Part shown: piece by piece, positions 50,610 through 58,391 of the stretch | Layout: each line of letters starts with the position of its first letter | How positions within the stretch are numbered: the first letter of the stretch is position 1 | Assembly (NCBI GenBank): GCA_034440575.1 | Contig: JAOTOL010001556.1 | Span: 688,501 to 752,500, forward strand | Reading direction: 5' to 3' | Length of the DNA: 64,000 nt | DNA from: Imbricaverruca yamaguchii | Taxonomy: Eukaryota; Arthropoda; Thecostraca; Neoverrucidae | Made by a program: the position numbers and the translations under genes | The notes under the pieces: model-generated | Database searches by the model: none | Told to the model about the DNA's origin: nothing | Seen by the model: the letters and a program-made list of their open reading frames with translations, nothing else

Positions 50610-51621
50610 GCTTCGGAAGAGAGTACATGTGATACACATAGTTCTTACCACCATACTCATACAACTTTTTCAAATTATACAGAGTACAAGAAGGATCTTG
50701 TTGAACAAGACCACTACGACCAAGACTCACCAAAAACTCGAGTTTTGTGGTTAAGAGAGCAGTCAGAGCACTCATAGTTTGCGGAATACTTTTAGGACGA
50801 AAATACACCGCAGATATAACATATTGCCGAGTAACATTATAATGCTTGACACGATCAATAGGAACACCAGGCTCAAAACCTTCAGCATGATAGGGAAAAA
50901 CATTATGCTCCGTCATATCCCACTTATACCACTTTGACGTATCAGGATGAACTGACCACCTCTTGTGATCTGGACCTTGAATAACGCCGCGATTCGAAAA
51001 GCATTGAGACATCGTCGCAGGAGTATACTCCATATCATCACCGTCCGCATCTACAAACACACTGGACAAATCAGCAACAGGCAAAGAACCATCCTTACCA
51101 ACATACTTAAACGAATCAGCAGCTGGATAACTAATCCGCTGAAAACCTCCATTCGTATCTAAAGCATACTCCAGCTCCGGCTGAAGATTTTCAGAAGTGG
51201 TCGTAGTCGTCGTCACTCCAGTTGTTTGAACAGTATTTATACCCCGCAGTTCACCAATACTCATTGTCGCGGAAAGAAATTTTACACCATATTTCTTCGC
51301 ATGTCCAGCCCAGTCAGACTGCTCATGGGTAATAGCAGAATTAGTCGTACCTTTCTTAAAGGAGGCAAGAGTATAACGTCGCGTTTCCAGAAGAGGCCAA
51401 ATATAGTACTGATTATCTTCCAAATCAGATTTGAATTGCACTTCATGAATAGTAGACATAACGACTTTCGTGAAGGACTTGAATCCACGATCAGTAGAGA
51501 CGACATCGTAGGCACCAATGTTTCCAGTCTCAGCATCATTGTCCATGTTTTCAGGATTATTCCTTTTCACTCTCTTGGCCGCCGGCTCCGGCGTCCCTTC
51601 GGAGGAAGGTCCTGCATCCAT
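50605..51621 (-). CDS. Putative parvoviral capsid protein, left copy
   Basis: 338 codons, uninterrupted, probably a structural protein that self-assembles into a small icosahedral capsid. The N-terminus is short, polar and basic, with PAAKRVKR at residues 13-20, which fits a classical nuclear-localisation signal as expected for a virus assembled in the nucleus. The remainder alternates aromatic and polar stretches (WPLLETRRYT, WSVHPDTSKWYKWD, AVYFRPKSIP), compatible with a beta-rich jelly-roll coat protein. A threonine run lies at residues 137-142. There is no phospholipase A2 motif. The length is close to the roughly 330-360 residues of capsid proteins in short-genome invertebrate parvoviruses. 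The ATG has a strong context (GCGACCATGG). The stop overlaps an AATAAA signal. It is 12 residues different from the right copy. The parvoviral assignment comes mainly from flanking hairpins; the sequence alone does not prove it. Confidence 0.7.
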   Translation of the reverse strand: MDAGPSSEGTPEPAAKRVKRNNPENMDNDAETGNIGAYDVVSTDRGFKSFTKVVMSTIHEVQFKSDLEDNQYYIWPLLETRRYTLASFKKGTTNSAITHEQSDWAGHAKKYGVKFLSATMSIGELRGINTVQTTGVTTTTTTSENLQPELEYALDTNGGFQRISYPAADSFKYVGKDGSLPVADLSSVFVDADGDDMEYTPATMSQCFSNRGVIQGPDHKRWSVHPDTSKWYKWDMTEHNVFPYHAEGFEPGVPIDRVKHYNVTRQYVISAVYFRPKSIPQTMSALTALLTTKLEFLVSLGRSGLVQQDPSCTLYNLKKLYEYGGKNYVYHMYSLPKQ

Positions 51622-51627
51622 GGTCGC

Positions 51628-51791
51628 CTGAAAATATTAAAACATATTACACAGAGAAAACATGCTATAAGCTCCAACACAGTCCACAGTACAGATATTA
51701 ATTTACCTTCTTACGAATACGCCAACTCTCCATATTCTCTTATTTCTTTTTAGTAACACCCTCCCGCGTCGACAGCCGCAGCAATACTAAC
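51628..51791 (-). other. Predicted 164-nt intron, left copy
   Basis: Read on the minus strand it starts GTTAGT after CACAG and ends ATTTTCAG before GCGACC. Length and borders are identical to the right copy. Confidence 0.6.
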
Positions 51792-51815
51792 CTGTGATGG
51801 AGGAGATATTGTCAT
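51792..51815 (-). CDS. Short upstream capsid exon, left copy
   Basis: Eight codons begin with an ATG preceded by an in-frame TAA and end at the CACAG splice donor. Joining to the acceptor at 51627 keeps frame and adds ten residues before the main capsid methionine. This could yield a minor, N-terminally extended capsid protein. Its conservation in the mirror copy (52957-52980) supports it, but both copies share recent ancestry. Confidence 0.5.
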
Positions 51816-51879
51816 TTATGTCGGTTTGGTGGCGGACGTAAAGCTCCCACCAGTTGGCGCTAGTGATGCGGCACGGTGT

Positions 51880-51970
51880 TCAGGAATACGACAGACCAGT
51901 CCACTTCGGTCACCTCGACCGGAGATCTAGCATCAGTTAGAGAATCGACCTGTATTCTAGTCAGTTGATC
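51880..51970. repeat. Remnant of a further terminal repeat
   Basis: Present only on the left side. It contains AGCATCAGTTAGAGAATCGA and a following GTATTC that match the region just inside the right hairpin (54400-54425), next to a small stem (CGGTC...GACCG, 51917-51931). It looks like a collapsed ITR head left from concatemer rearrangement. Confidence 0.55.
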
Positions 51971-52324
51971 ACTCATCTGAGTGAGTGAGTGAGTAAGGAA
52001 AAATAATTATTTTTAGGAGATGAGGTGAGTTCTTAAATGAGTCTCTTCATCTGATAAAAAGAAAAAGTTTAGTGTGTTCAGTTGATCACTCACTTAGTGA
52101 GTGAGTGAGTGAGTAAGGAAAAATAATTATTTTTAGGAGATGAGGTGACGAACAAGTGAGTCTCTTCATCTGCTAAAAAGAAAAAGTTTTAGGACATCAG
52201 CAAATCACTCATCTAATGAGTGAGTGAGTGAGTAAGAGTATCCAGCAAATTACTCATCTAAAATTTAATTAGCCTCTTATCCAGCTTCAGTTAGAGAATT
52301 GACCCATATTCACTCACCTCCTCT
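51971..52324 (-). repeat. Left-of-centre subterminal modules with GAGT clusters
   Basis: Three consecutive modules repeat a TGAGTGAGTGAGTAAGG cluster (near 51979, 52097, 52217), a GGAGATGAGGTGA block and the CATCTGATAAAAAGAAAAAG or CATCTGCTAAAAAGAAAAAG block. Tandem GAGT fits the GAGY tetranucleotide consensus of adeno-associated-virus-type Rep-binding elements. Confidence 0.7.
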
Positions 52325-52625
52325 CTTGCCCCCCATTTACGTACGTAAATTCGGTCTGTACAGACCGAGGGGGGCAAGTGAGGAGGTGAGTGAATATGGG
52401 TCAATTCTCTAACTGAAGCTGGATAAGAGGCTAATTAAATTTTAGATGAGTAATTTGCTGGATACTCTTACTCACTCATTCACTCATTAGATGAGTGATT
52501 TGCTGATGTCCTAAAACTTTTTCTTTTTAGCAGATGAAGAGACTCACTTGTTCGTCACCTCATCTCCTAAAAAGAATTATTTTTCCTTACTCACTCACTC
52601 ACTCACTAGGTGAGTGATCAACTGA
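52080..52625. repeat. Central long palindrome
   Basis: The sequence reads as nearly perfect inverted arms of about 270 bp on each side of about 52352. The innermost 55 bp are the two-armed hairpin. Arms differ at a few bases (for example CTCTCTTGCC against GGCAAGTGAG), so it is not a simple single-molecule artefact. The structure equals the junction of a head-to-head replicative dimer joined through one terminal repeat. Confidence 0.85.
52325..52378. repeat. Central T-shaped hairpin
   Basis: Stem CTTGCCCCCC (52325-52334) pairs with GGGGGGCAAG (52369-52378). Between lie two perfect palindromes back to back: ATTTACGTACGTAAAT (52335-52350) and TCGGTCTGTACAGACCGA (52351-52368). The stem extends outwards through TCACCTCCTC/GAGGAGGTGA and beyond. 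This A-B-B'-C-C'-A' order is the layout of adeno-associated-virus-like terminal repeats. Confidence 0.92.
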
Positions 52626-52900
52626 AGACAGTAAACTGAGGCTAATTAAATTTTAGATGAGTAATTTGCTGGATACTCTTACTCACTCACTCACTCATTA
52701 GATGAGTGATTTGCTGATGTCCTACAACTTTTTCTTTTTAGCAGATGAAGAGACTCACTTGTTCGTCACCTCATCTCCTAAAAAGAATTATTTTTCCTTA
52801 CTCACTCACTCACTCACTAAGTGAGTGATCAACTGAACACACTAAACTTTTTATTTTTATCAGATGAAGAGACTCATTTAAGAACTCACCTCATCTCGTA
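52379..52900 (+). repeat. Right-of-centre subterminal modules, partly duplicated
   Basis: 52435-52625 mirrors the left arm. 52634-52830 repeats it in direct orientation (restarting at GGCTAATTAAATTTTAGATG), without the hairpin head. 52830-52900 is a partial third module. ACTC/GAGT clusters recur near 52470, 52600, 52680 and 52801. Confidence 0.75.
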
Positions 52901-52950
52901 CCGCATCACTAGCGCCAACTGGTGGGAGCTTTACGTCCGCCACCAAACCG

Positions 52951-52960
52951 ACATAAATGA
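52951..52960 (+). promoter_or_regulatory. Weak TATA-like candidate upstream of the capsid exon
   Basis: ACATAAATGA is the only AT box close to the start; it overlaps the upstream ATG, so a TSS downstream of it would miss the short exon. I see no clear TATA box further upstream. The promoter may instead lie in the subterminal repeats. Confidence 0.2.
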
Positions 52961-52980
52961 CAATATCTCCTCCATCACAG
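52957..52980 (+). CDS. Short upstream capsid exon, right copy
   Basis: Eight codons from an ATG (in-frame TAA immediately upstream) to a CACAG|GTTAGT donor. Splicing to 53145 keeps frame with the capsid ATG at 53151 and adds ten residues. Identical in position and frame to 51792-51815. Confidence 0.5.
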
Positions 52981-53144
52981 GTTAGTATTGCTGCGGCTGT
53001 CGACGCGGGAGGGTGTTACTAAAAAGAAATAAGAGAATACGGAGAGTTGGCGTATTCGTAAGAAGGTAAATTAATATCTGTACTGTGGACTGTGTTGGAG
53101 CTTATAGCATGTTTTCTCTGTGTAATATGTTTTAATATTTTCAG
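52981..53144 (+). other. Predicted 164-nt intron, right copy
   Basis: Donor GTTAGT at 52981, a TACTAA branch-like motif at 53017-53022, a T-rich end and acceptor TTTTCAG at 53144. A second possible donor (AAG|GTAAAT, 53066) lies inside. Small introns just upstream of capsid starts are usual in parvoviruses. Confidence 0.6.
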
Positions 53145-53150
53145 GCGACC

Positions 53151-54167
53151 ATGGATGCAGGACCTTCCTCCGAAGGGACGCCGGAGCCGGCGGCCAAGAG
53201 AGTGAAAAGGAATAATCCTGAAAACATGGACAATGATGCTGAGACTGGGAACATTGGTGCCTACGATGTCGTCTCTACTGATCGTGGATTCAAGTCCTTC
53301 ACGAAAGTCGTTATGTCTACTATTCATGAAGTGCAATTCAAATCTGATTTGAAAGATAATCAGTACTATGTTTGGCCTCTTCTGGAAACGCGACGTTATA
53401 CTATTGCCGCGTTTAAGAATGGTACGACTAATTCTGCTATTACCCATGAGCAGCAGGACTGGGCTGGACATGCGAAGAAATATGGTGTAAAATTTCTGTC
53501 TGCGACAATGAGTCTTGGTGAACTGCGCGGTATAAATACTGTTCAAACAACTGGAGTGACGACGACTACGACCACTTCTGAAAATCTTCAGCCGGAGCTG
53601 GAGTATGCTTTAGATACGAATGGAGGTTTTCAGCGGATTAGTTATCCAGCTGCTGATTCGTTTAAATATGTTGGTAAGGATGGTTCTTTGCCTGTTGCCG
53701 ATTTGTCCAGTGTGTTTGTAGATGCGGACGGTGATGATATGGAGTATACTCCTGCGACGATGTCTCAATGCTTTTCGAATCGCGGCGTTATTCAAGGTCC
53801 AGATCACAAGAGTTGGTCAGTTCATCCTGATACGTCAAAGTGGTATAAGTGGGATATGACGGAGCATAATGTTTTTCCCTATCATGCTGAAGGTTTTGAG
53901 CCTGGTGTTCCTATTGATCGTGTCAAGCATTATAATGTTACTCGGCAATATGATATATCTGCGGTGTATTTTCGTCCTAAAAGTATTCCGCAAACTATGA
54001 GTGTTCTGACTGCTCTCTTAACCACAAAACTCGAGTTTTTGGTGAGTCTTGGTCGTAGTGGTCTTGTTCAACAAGATCCTTCTCGTACTCTGTATTATTT
54101 GAAAAAGTTGTATGAGTATGGTGGTAAGAACTATGTGTATCACATGTACTCTCTTCCGAAGCAATAA
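53151..54167 (+). CDS. Putative parvoviral capsid protein, right copy
   Basis: 338 codons, intact, same length as the left copy and differing by 12 residues (positions 68, 74, 85, 87, 90, 102, 122, 211, 268, 285, 312, 316). About 21 nucleotides differ over 1017, and 13 of these fall in codons 68-126; long stretches elsewhere are identical. Six changes are silent and the rest alter residues, so there is no strong sign of constraint since the copies split. The PAAKRVKR nuclear-localisation motif is retained. It has the same strong start context, splice acceptor and stop/AATAAA overlap. The bases at codons 84-126 could come from a related strain by recombination. The capsid function is inferred from the flanking parvoviral ends and protein size. 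Confidence 0.7.
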   Translation: MDAGPSSEGTPEPAAKRVKRNNPENMDNDAETGNIGAYDVVSTDRGFKSFTKVVMSTIHEVQFKSDLKDNQYYVWPLLETRRYTIAAFKNGTTNSAITHEQQDWAGHAKKYGVKFLSATMSLGELRGINTVQTTGVTTTTTTSENLQPELEYALDTNGGFQRISYPAADSFKYVGKDGSLPVADLSSVFVDADGDDMEYTPATMSQCFSNRGVIQGPDHKSWSVHPDTSKWYKWDMTEHNVFPYHAEGFEPGVPIDRVKHYNVTRQYDISAVYFRPKSIPQTMSVLTALLTTKLEFLVSLGRSGLVQQDPSRTLYYLKKLYEYGGKNYVYHMYSLPKQ

Positions 54168-54168
54168 A
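54163..54168 (+). terminator. Polyadenylation signal overlapping the stop codon, right copy
   Basis: AATAAA contains the TAA stop (54165-54167). TG-rich GTGAGTGAGTGAG directly downstream could serve as the downstream element while also being part of the terminal repeat. Confidence 0.6.
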
Positions 54169-54438
54169 TGAGTGAGTGAGTGATGCTAAGAATTTTTTTC
54201 TTTTCGGGAGATGAGGTGATGAAGTGATGACGGAACACATTGGGAACACGTAAACTGAGTGAGTGAGTGAGTAAGGAAAAATAATTTTTTTAGGTGATGA
54301 GGTGAGTTCTTAAATGAGTCGCTTCATCTGATAAAAAGAAAAAGTTTAGTCGCGTCAGTTGATCACTCATCTAAAATTTAGTTAGCCTTTTATCCAGCAT
54401 CAGTTAGAGAATTGACCCGTATTACCTCACCTCCTCTT
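54169..54438 (+). repeat. Right subterminal (ITR-like) module
   Basis: Contains GAGT clusters at 54169-54183 and 54256-54272, GGTGATGAGGTGAG, CATCTGATAAAAAGAAAAAG and the TAAAATTTAGTTAGCC end. Mirrors 50380-50602 and the centre-proximal modules. Confidence 0.75.
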
Positions 54439-54491
54439 TTGCCCCCCTCGGCCTGTACAGACCGAATTTACGTACGTAAATTGGGGGGCAA
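54439..54491. repeat. Right T-shaped terminal hairpin, opposite orientation to the central one
   Basis: Stem TTGCCCCCC (54439-54447) pairs with GGGGGGCAA (54483-54491). The two arms are in swapped order compared with the centre: TCGGCCTGTACAGACCGA (54448-54465, one mismatch) comes first, then ATTTACGTACGTAAAT (54466-54481). Unlike the centre, the outer stem stops after 9 bp and host-like sequence follows, so the terminal A' part was lost on integration. Confidence 0.9.
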
Positions 54492-54539
54492 TCGAGTCGT
54501 GGTATCAGTCTCCATGATATTTGCATCGTCAAGGCAGTT

Positions 54540-54850
54540 TTATCCGAAGGCCAGGGTGGGTAAGGGGCCCCTGAACCAATGGAAAGGACTGCTGGGCAGT
54601 CGAGGGGCCCATATAACCGAAAGGGTCTACTAGGAACTGTTAAAATATGTGCGCCCCTGGGTCTGGGTATCCTTCATATCAGCACGGGCCCTCTCCGGCC
54701 ACCAGAGGCCATCTCCATGGGCTCAGCGACCCTCTCCGTCGGTTCAAGGGCCCTCGTCGTTGGCTCAGGGGCCCTCTTTATTGACCTGGACCTGCCCACC
54801 AGCCCAAGAGAGATTCTAACGGCCCGACCCCCCCTCCCTCTGTCGGCCTA
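54540..54850. repeat. 21-bp degenerate repeat, locus 2, in two orientations
   Basis: 54640-54800 shows units such as CTCCGTCGGTTCAAGGGCCCT and CGTCGTTGGCTCAGGGGCCCT, split here as 20+1 in pattern. 54540-54640 has the complementary pattern (GGGGCCCCTGAACCAATGG). It begins about 50 bp after the viral element's right end. Confidence 0.65.
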
Positions 54851-55420
54851 GCGTTCGGCGCTATTGTACTTGAAGAAACTGCTTGTTCTTTGTAGCTTGC
54901 GCGCATGGGTGTAATCATTGGGGTCCAGAGGAACATATCCCCCTTTCTGAAAAGGGGTGATTTATCCCTCTCAATTTCTTTCGTGTCACCCCCCGAAGTC
55001 TCAGCTACCTGAGCATGATCGCCGCAAAATAATTATGCTTCATCATTTATATAGTGAAATATGAAAAAAAAACTTTAAAAAACGTTTTCCGGCCATTTTT
55101 GAATAGCAATGAACCTTGACGATCTTGTTTTCGTTTCAGTGGAAAACTGTGCTTTCCGGGGCAACGAATTTGCACTATTGCAAGGCTTTATGCGTCTTAG
55201 GTTGCATTACCCTGTGTATAAATATATATAACTTGAACAAACGTGACTCTGGGCGGCCTTGCGTATCTTCAAGACCATGGAGGGTGCATGGGCAGCCTTA
55301 AGCACGTACTTCAAGTTGATGTCGTATTCGTATTCGTATTGAGGGACGAGTTCGCCGGAGGCGCATTTGCATTGGTAATGGCATTCAGTGACGGGTTTAT
55401 GATACGGGAAACATTTGAAA
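54851..55420. other. No recognisable feature
   Basis: Mixed sequence and short frames; nothing supported. Confidence 0.5.
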
Positions 55421-56260
55421 CCAGTACATGTCAAGGTTAAACTTCAAGGTCAGAGGTTAGCTTGATCTATTAGATGGTGATATTGAAGCGATATCGGCCG
55501 AACGCGAGGTTCGGTTGCTATCACTTCAATTCCTATCAAACGGGTGTTATTCGACGTGGCACCTATGCAGCATTAGAAAGATAAGCAATATAATTTTTTT
55601 CCAAGGGCAAAGGCCGAGCTGATAATCCGGTCGCCTCATTTTTTTCCGTTTTCGCTCGAACCTATCCAAATCTGCTATCAAGCGATAGCAAGTGGGTAAC
55701 ACTGGAGTAACATTTCAAACCGGAGCATGTCAAGGTCAAAGGTTTGATTGAGGTCCTCGATGACATCGCGTTTCGTCGCTATGCCTTCAATTTGCGGAAA
55801 ACAGATGTCATTCGTCGTCGCTTGTTGTACAATATCCGAAAGTTGATAGTTATAATTAATCTGGAGGGATCAAAAATCAAGCTGAATTCTTCGGTCGCCT
55901 CGCATTTTTTGTTTGTTTTCGCCTAAGCTTACTCAGATCCGCTATCGAGCGATAGCCCATGACGAATCCTCGAATATCACTTTGAAACCGGGACATGTCA
56001 AGGTTAAGTCTCAAAGGTCAAAGGCTAGTTTGAATTTAGGTGTCATTCAGCGTGCCGTGAGGTACTCCAGCAAACCGTTCAGAAATCACACTAATTTGCA
56101 AACTCAAAGGTCGAGCTCATTTCTTCGGGCGCCACGCGTTTCTTCATTTTCTCCCAAAGCAACCACTCTTTGGTATCAAGAGGTAGCCCAAGGACAACGC
56201 TCGAGCAATATTTAAACCCGTGAAATGTCAGGACAATCTTCAAGGTCACAGGTTAGTTTT
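55421..56260 (+). repeat. Direct repeat of about 230-300 bp, about 3 copies, with AAGGTCA motifs
   Basis: CATGTCAAGGTYAA recurs near 55426, 55727 and 55993, with a diverged form near 56224. Between them recur TTTTCGCYYRAACCTA-like, GCTATCRAGCGATAGC and CGGTCGCCTC motifs. The GCTATC...GATAGC part is a small palindrome in each unit. AAGGTCA resembles nuclear-receptor half sites, but that is probably incidental. Confidence 0.7.
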
Positions 56261-57544
56261 GTCCAAAGTCCTCCCGTTTTGTTGCTATGGCTATAATTTG
56301 CATTATGTGGATATCAATCCACGTGGCTTGCCGTACGGTATCCGAATGTTGAGATATCGAAATGATATTGAAAGTGTCGAAGGCACTGTATGTGTACAAT
56401 TACAAAGTGTAATAGGAATAGGAGAATCAAATCTCTTTGTTAGCAGCCGTTGTGGTATTTCCATTATTCCGCAAGCCATAATGTCTGGTGTCTTAAACCT
56501 TTTCAATTATCCCACACATTTGCTGCATGTGAATCCACACGCTTTTGAATCTTTGGAGGACCGCAGTGTTAAGGATCTTGAAACTTTCTAGTCGTTCCGG
56601 AATGTTGAGAACTTTTAATTTCGGATGTTTCGAATCCCGTCCATCTAAGCATACAAGCAATGATTTAAGCCAAGAATCACCTTGTCGGATTCCGTCCCGT
56701 ATCTGATACTAATCATCTTTCCCCCACTTCATCTCGGAGAGGTCTGGCTGTGAGGTGACTATTGTTTGCTGACTCAACATTCAACCGGCACCAAAAACCC
56801 GAATGAAACCCACTAGCCACTTGATCCGTTCATAAGTTGACAATAGCCGGCGACGAATTGCCAGCAACCCAGCCGGCTTCCTCGCTGCACAGCAGAGTCA
56901 ATTATTCGACATCGGCCCAGACAAAGGCCGACCAGCAGGAGTGCCGCCGGCTGTGCGCAGCTCGATTACGCTGTCAGGTGCCGGCTGGTGGTACCTGCTG
57001 AAGACGAGCACGGCATTGTGCGCCAACAATCTGCGCCCACTGCGACGGCGCTATTACCATCAGGTGGCCACACCTGCAGGCTGCTCGCGTGTGTGGCCGT
57101 GTTGGGGAAGATGATGGCGAGCTGAGGAAGTGATCGTTCAGGTTACTGAGGTGATCACTTCTCACCGCAGCTTGATACGGTATTGTCCGACAGTAGTGTT
57201 GTACCTGCCAACCGTCCGCACGCGTTTGTAACTTCTGAGACGCTAGTGTCCTTTCCTTCAGTGGGTAATTAATCGTCGAATGGCGGAAACGATCAGTCAG
57301 ACAGAGATGAGAAATGGGGCGTCGGAACAGGAAAAAACGCTTGATATTTCAACAAATGTGATACTGCAAGAGAAAGTGCACATTGCTTGGTAAACTAGCC
57401 ATAGACATTTGCTATTCGATTGATGATTAATAGTATAATTACAAGCTGTAGCTTCGGATTGAATGACTGGATGACGGACGATGCAGGCGAATTTTTGTCG
57501 AGTTGTAAACATTCTAACATTTGTGTGGTTACGCTTCTATTCCT
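56261..57544. other. No recognisable feature
   Basis: A 123-codon frame at 56220-56591 has no recognisable domain. The rest is mixed. Confidence 0.5.
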
Positions 57545-57587
57545 ATATATAATATATATATATATATATACATGTACAAATATTGTT

Positions 57588-57652
<65 letters not shown>
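57545..57652. repeat. (TA)n microsatellite with an internal break
   Basis: TA runs at 57547-57570 and 57593-57652, separated by a short CATGTACAAATATTG-type spacer. Confidence 0.95.
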
Positions 57653-57655
<3 letters not shown>

Positions 57656-58391
57656 TGTCTTCAGTAGAGGGGGCGGTCCGCCCAACTGAAGGCACTCTAG
57701 GGCTCTAAAGGTATCTTCCCCTCAGTGAAAGGTATCTCTAATGATATTTTAGTACATAGCGATGCTCTTATCCATTGGGAATTCACAAAATTGAAAAGTT
57801 GACATGAAACTTATTGGTGATTCGTAATTATCGTGAAAATTTAAGTTAATATTTATATATTCAATTTGGAACAGCTCTATCATTAATCTGAAATACGTAT
57901 GAGTGAGGGCAGCCTGAATCCAAATGTCGCCATATTATGCGCTTTCGTTTCATACGAAGCGTAGGGTATAAAAAGGGAAAAAAATAAATAAAAACAGCTT
58001 TCGCAAGATGAACTAAAACGCAACGATGAACGCAAGATTCTGCGGAGTGCATTGCCCCGTCGGAGGAAATTATTTGCAAGTTGACTTTCGGGCTACATCG
58101 GAACATGCTTCACACAAAAAGTTCCCATTGATTCATGAAATTAAGGAATTGTGCGACACTGTGGGGTTGGTACAAGTTTCCTACCTGCATAGATGGGTAG
58201 GAGAGGTGAGAAATTCTGTTCAACTGAAAGCGTTCAGGAACGGTGGGCTAAGACTGGGCTTTGATGTGGTCCTTCTCAGTTATCCCCCCTAACAGCCTGC
58301 TTTGCAGCAGAATTGGTCTATGGTACACAAGGTATGCTAAACTAGAAACGTTTAATGCCGAATTCAAGGGGCTAGAAACTTGCACAAAATA
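57653..58391. other. No recognisable feature
   Basis: AT-rich; an 88-codon frame at 58026-58292 has no recognisable domain. Confidence 0.5.

Larger units (their letters stand above)
50225..54491. mobile_element. Endogenous parvovirus-like element: inverted dimer of a capsid-only unit
   Basis: The block is bounded by terminal hairpins: a three-armed one at 50225-50363 and a two-armed one at 54439-54491. A second two-armed hairpin sits at the symmetry centre (52325-52378). Two intact capsid-like genes diverge from the centre. Subterminal DNA is rich in tandem GAGT, similar to the GAGY tetranucleotides bound by parvoviral Rep/NS1. Hairpin termini with small internal palindromes, a basic nuclear-localisation motif near the capsid N-terminus, spliced capsid transcripts and compact polyadenylation are parvoviral traits. 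No NS1/Rep helicase gene lies within or near it. No target duplication was seen at the borders; parvoviral integration usually leaves none. Family is inferred from architecture, as no homology search was possible. Confidence 0.75.

Noticed and set aside
51226..51753. 175-codon frame opposite the left capsid gene (and its mirror at 53019-53546)
   Set aside because: Antisense shadow of the capsid gene, conserved only because the capsid DNA is nearly identical in both copies.
50225..54491. Palindrome as a sequencing or assembly fold-back artefact
   Set aside because: The halves differ at about 2 percent of capsid positions, have different outer hairpins and different internal duplications, which a single-molecule artefact would not give. 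Spanning reads would settle it.
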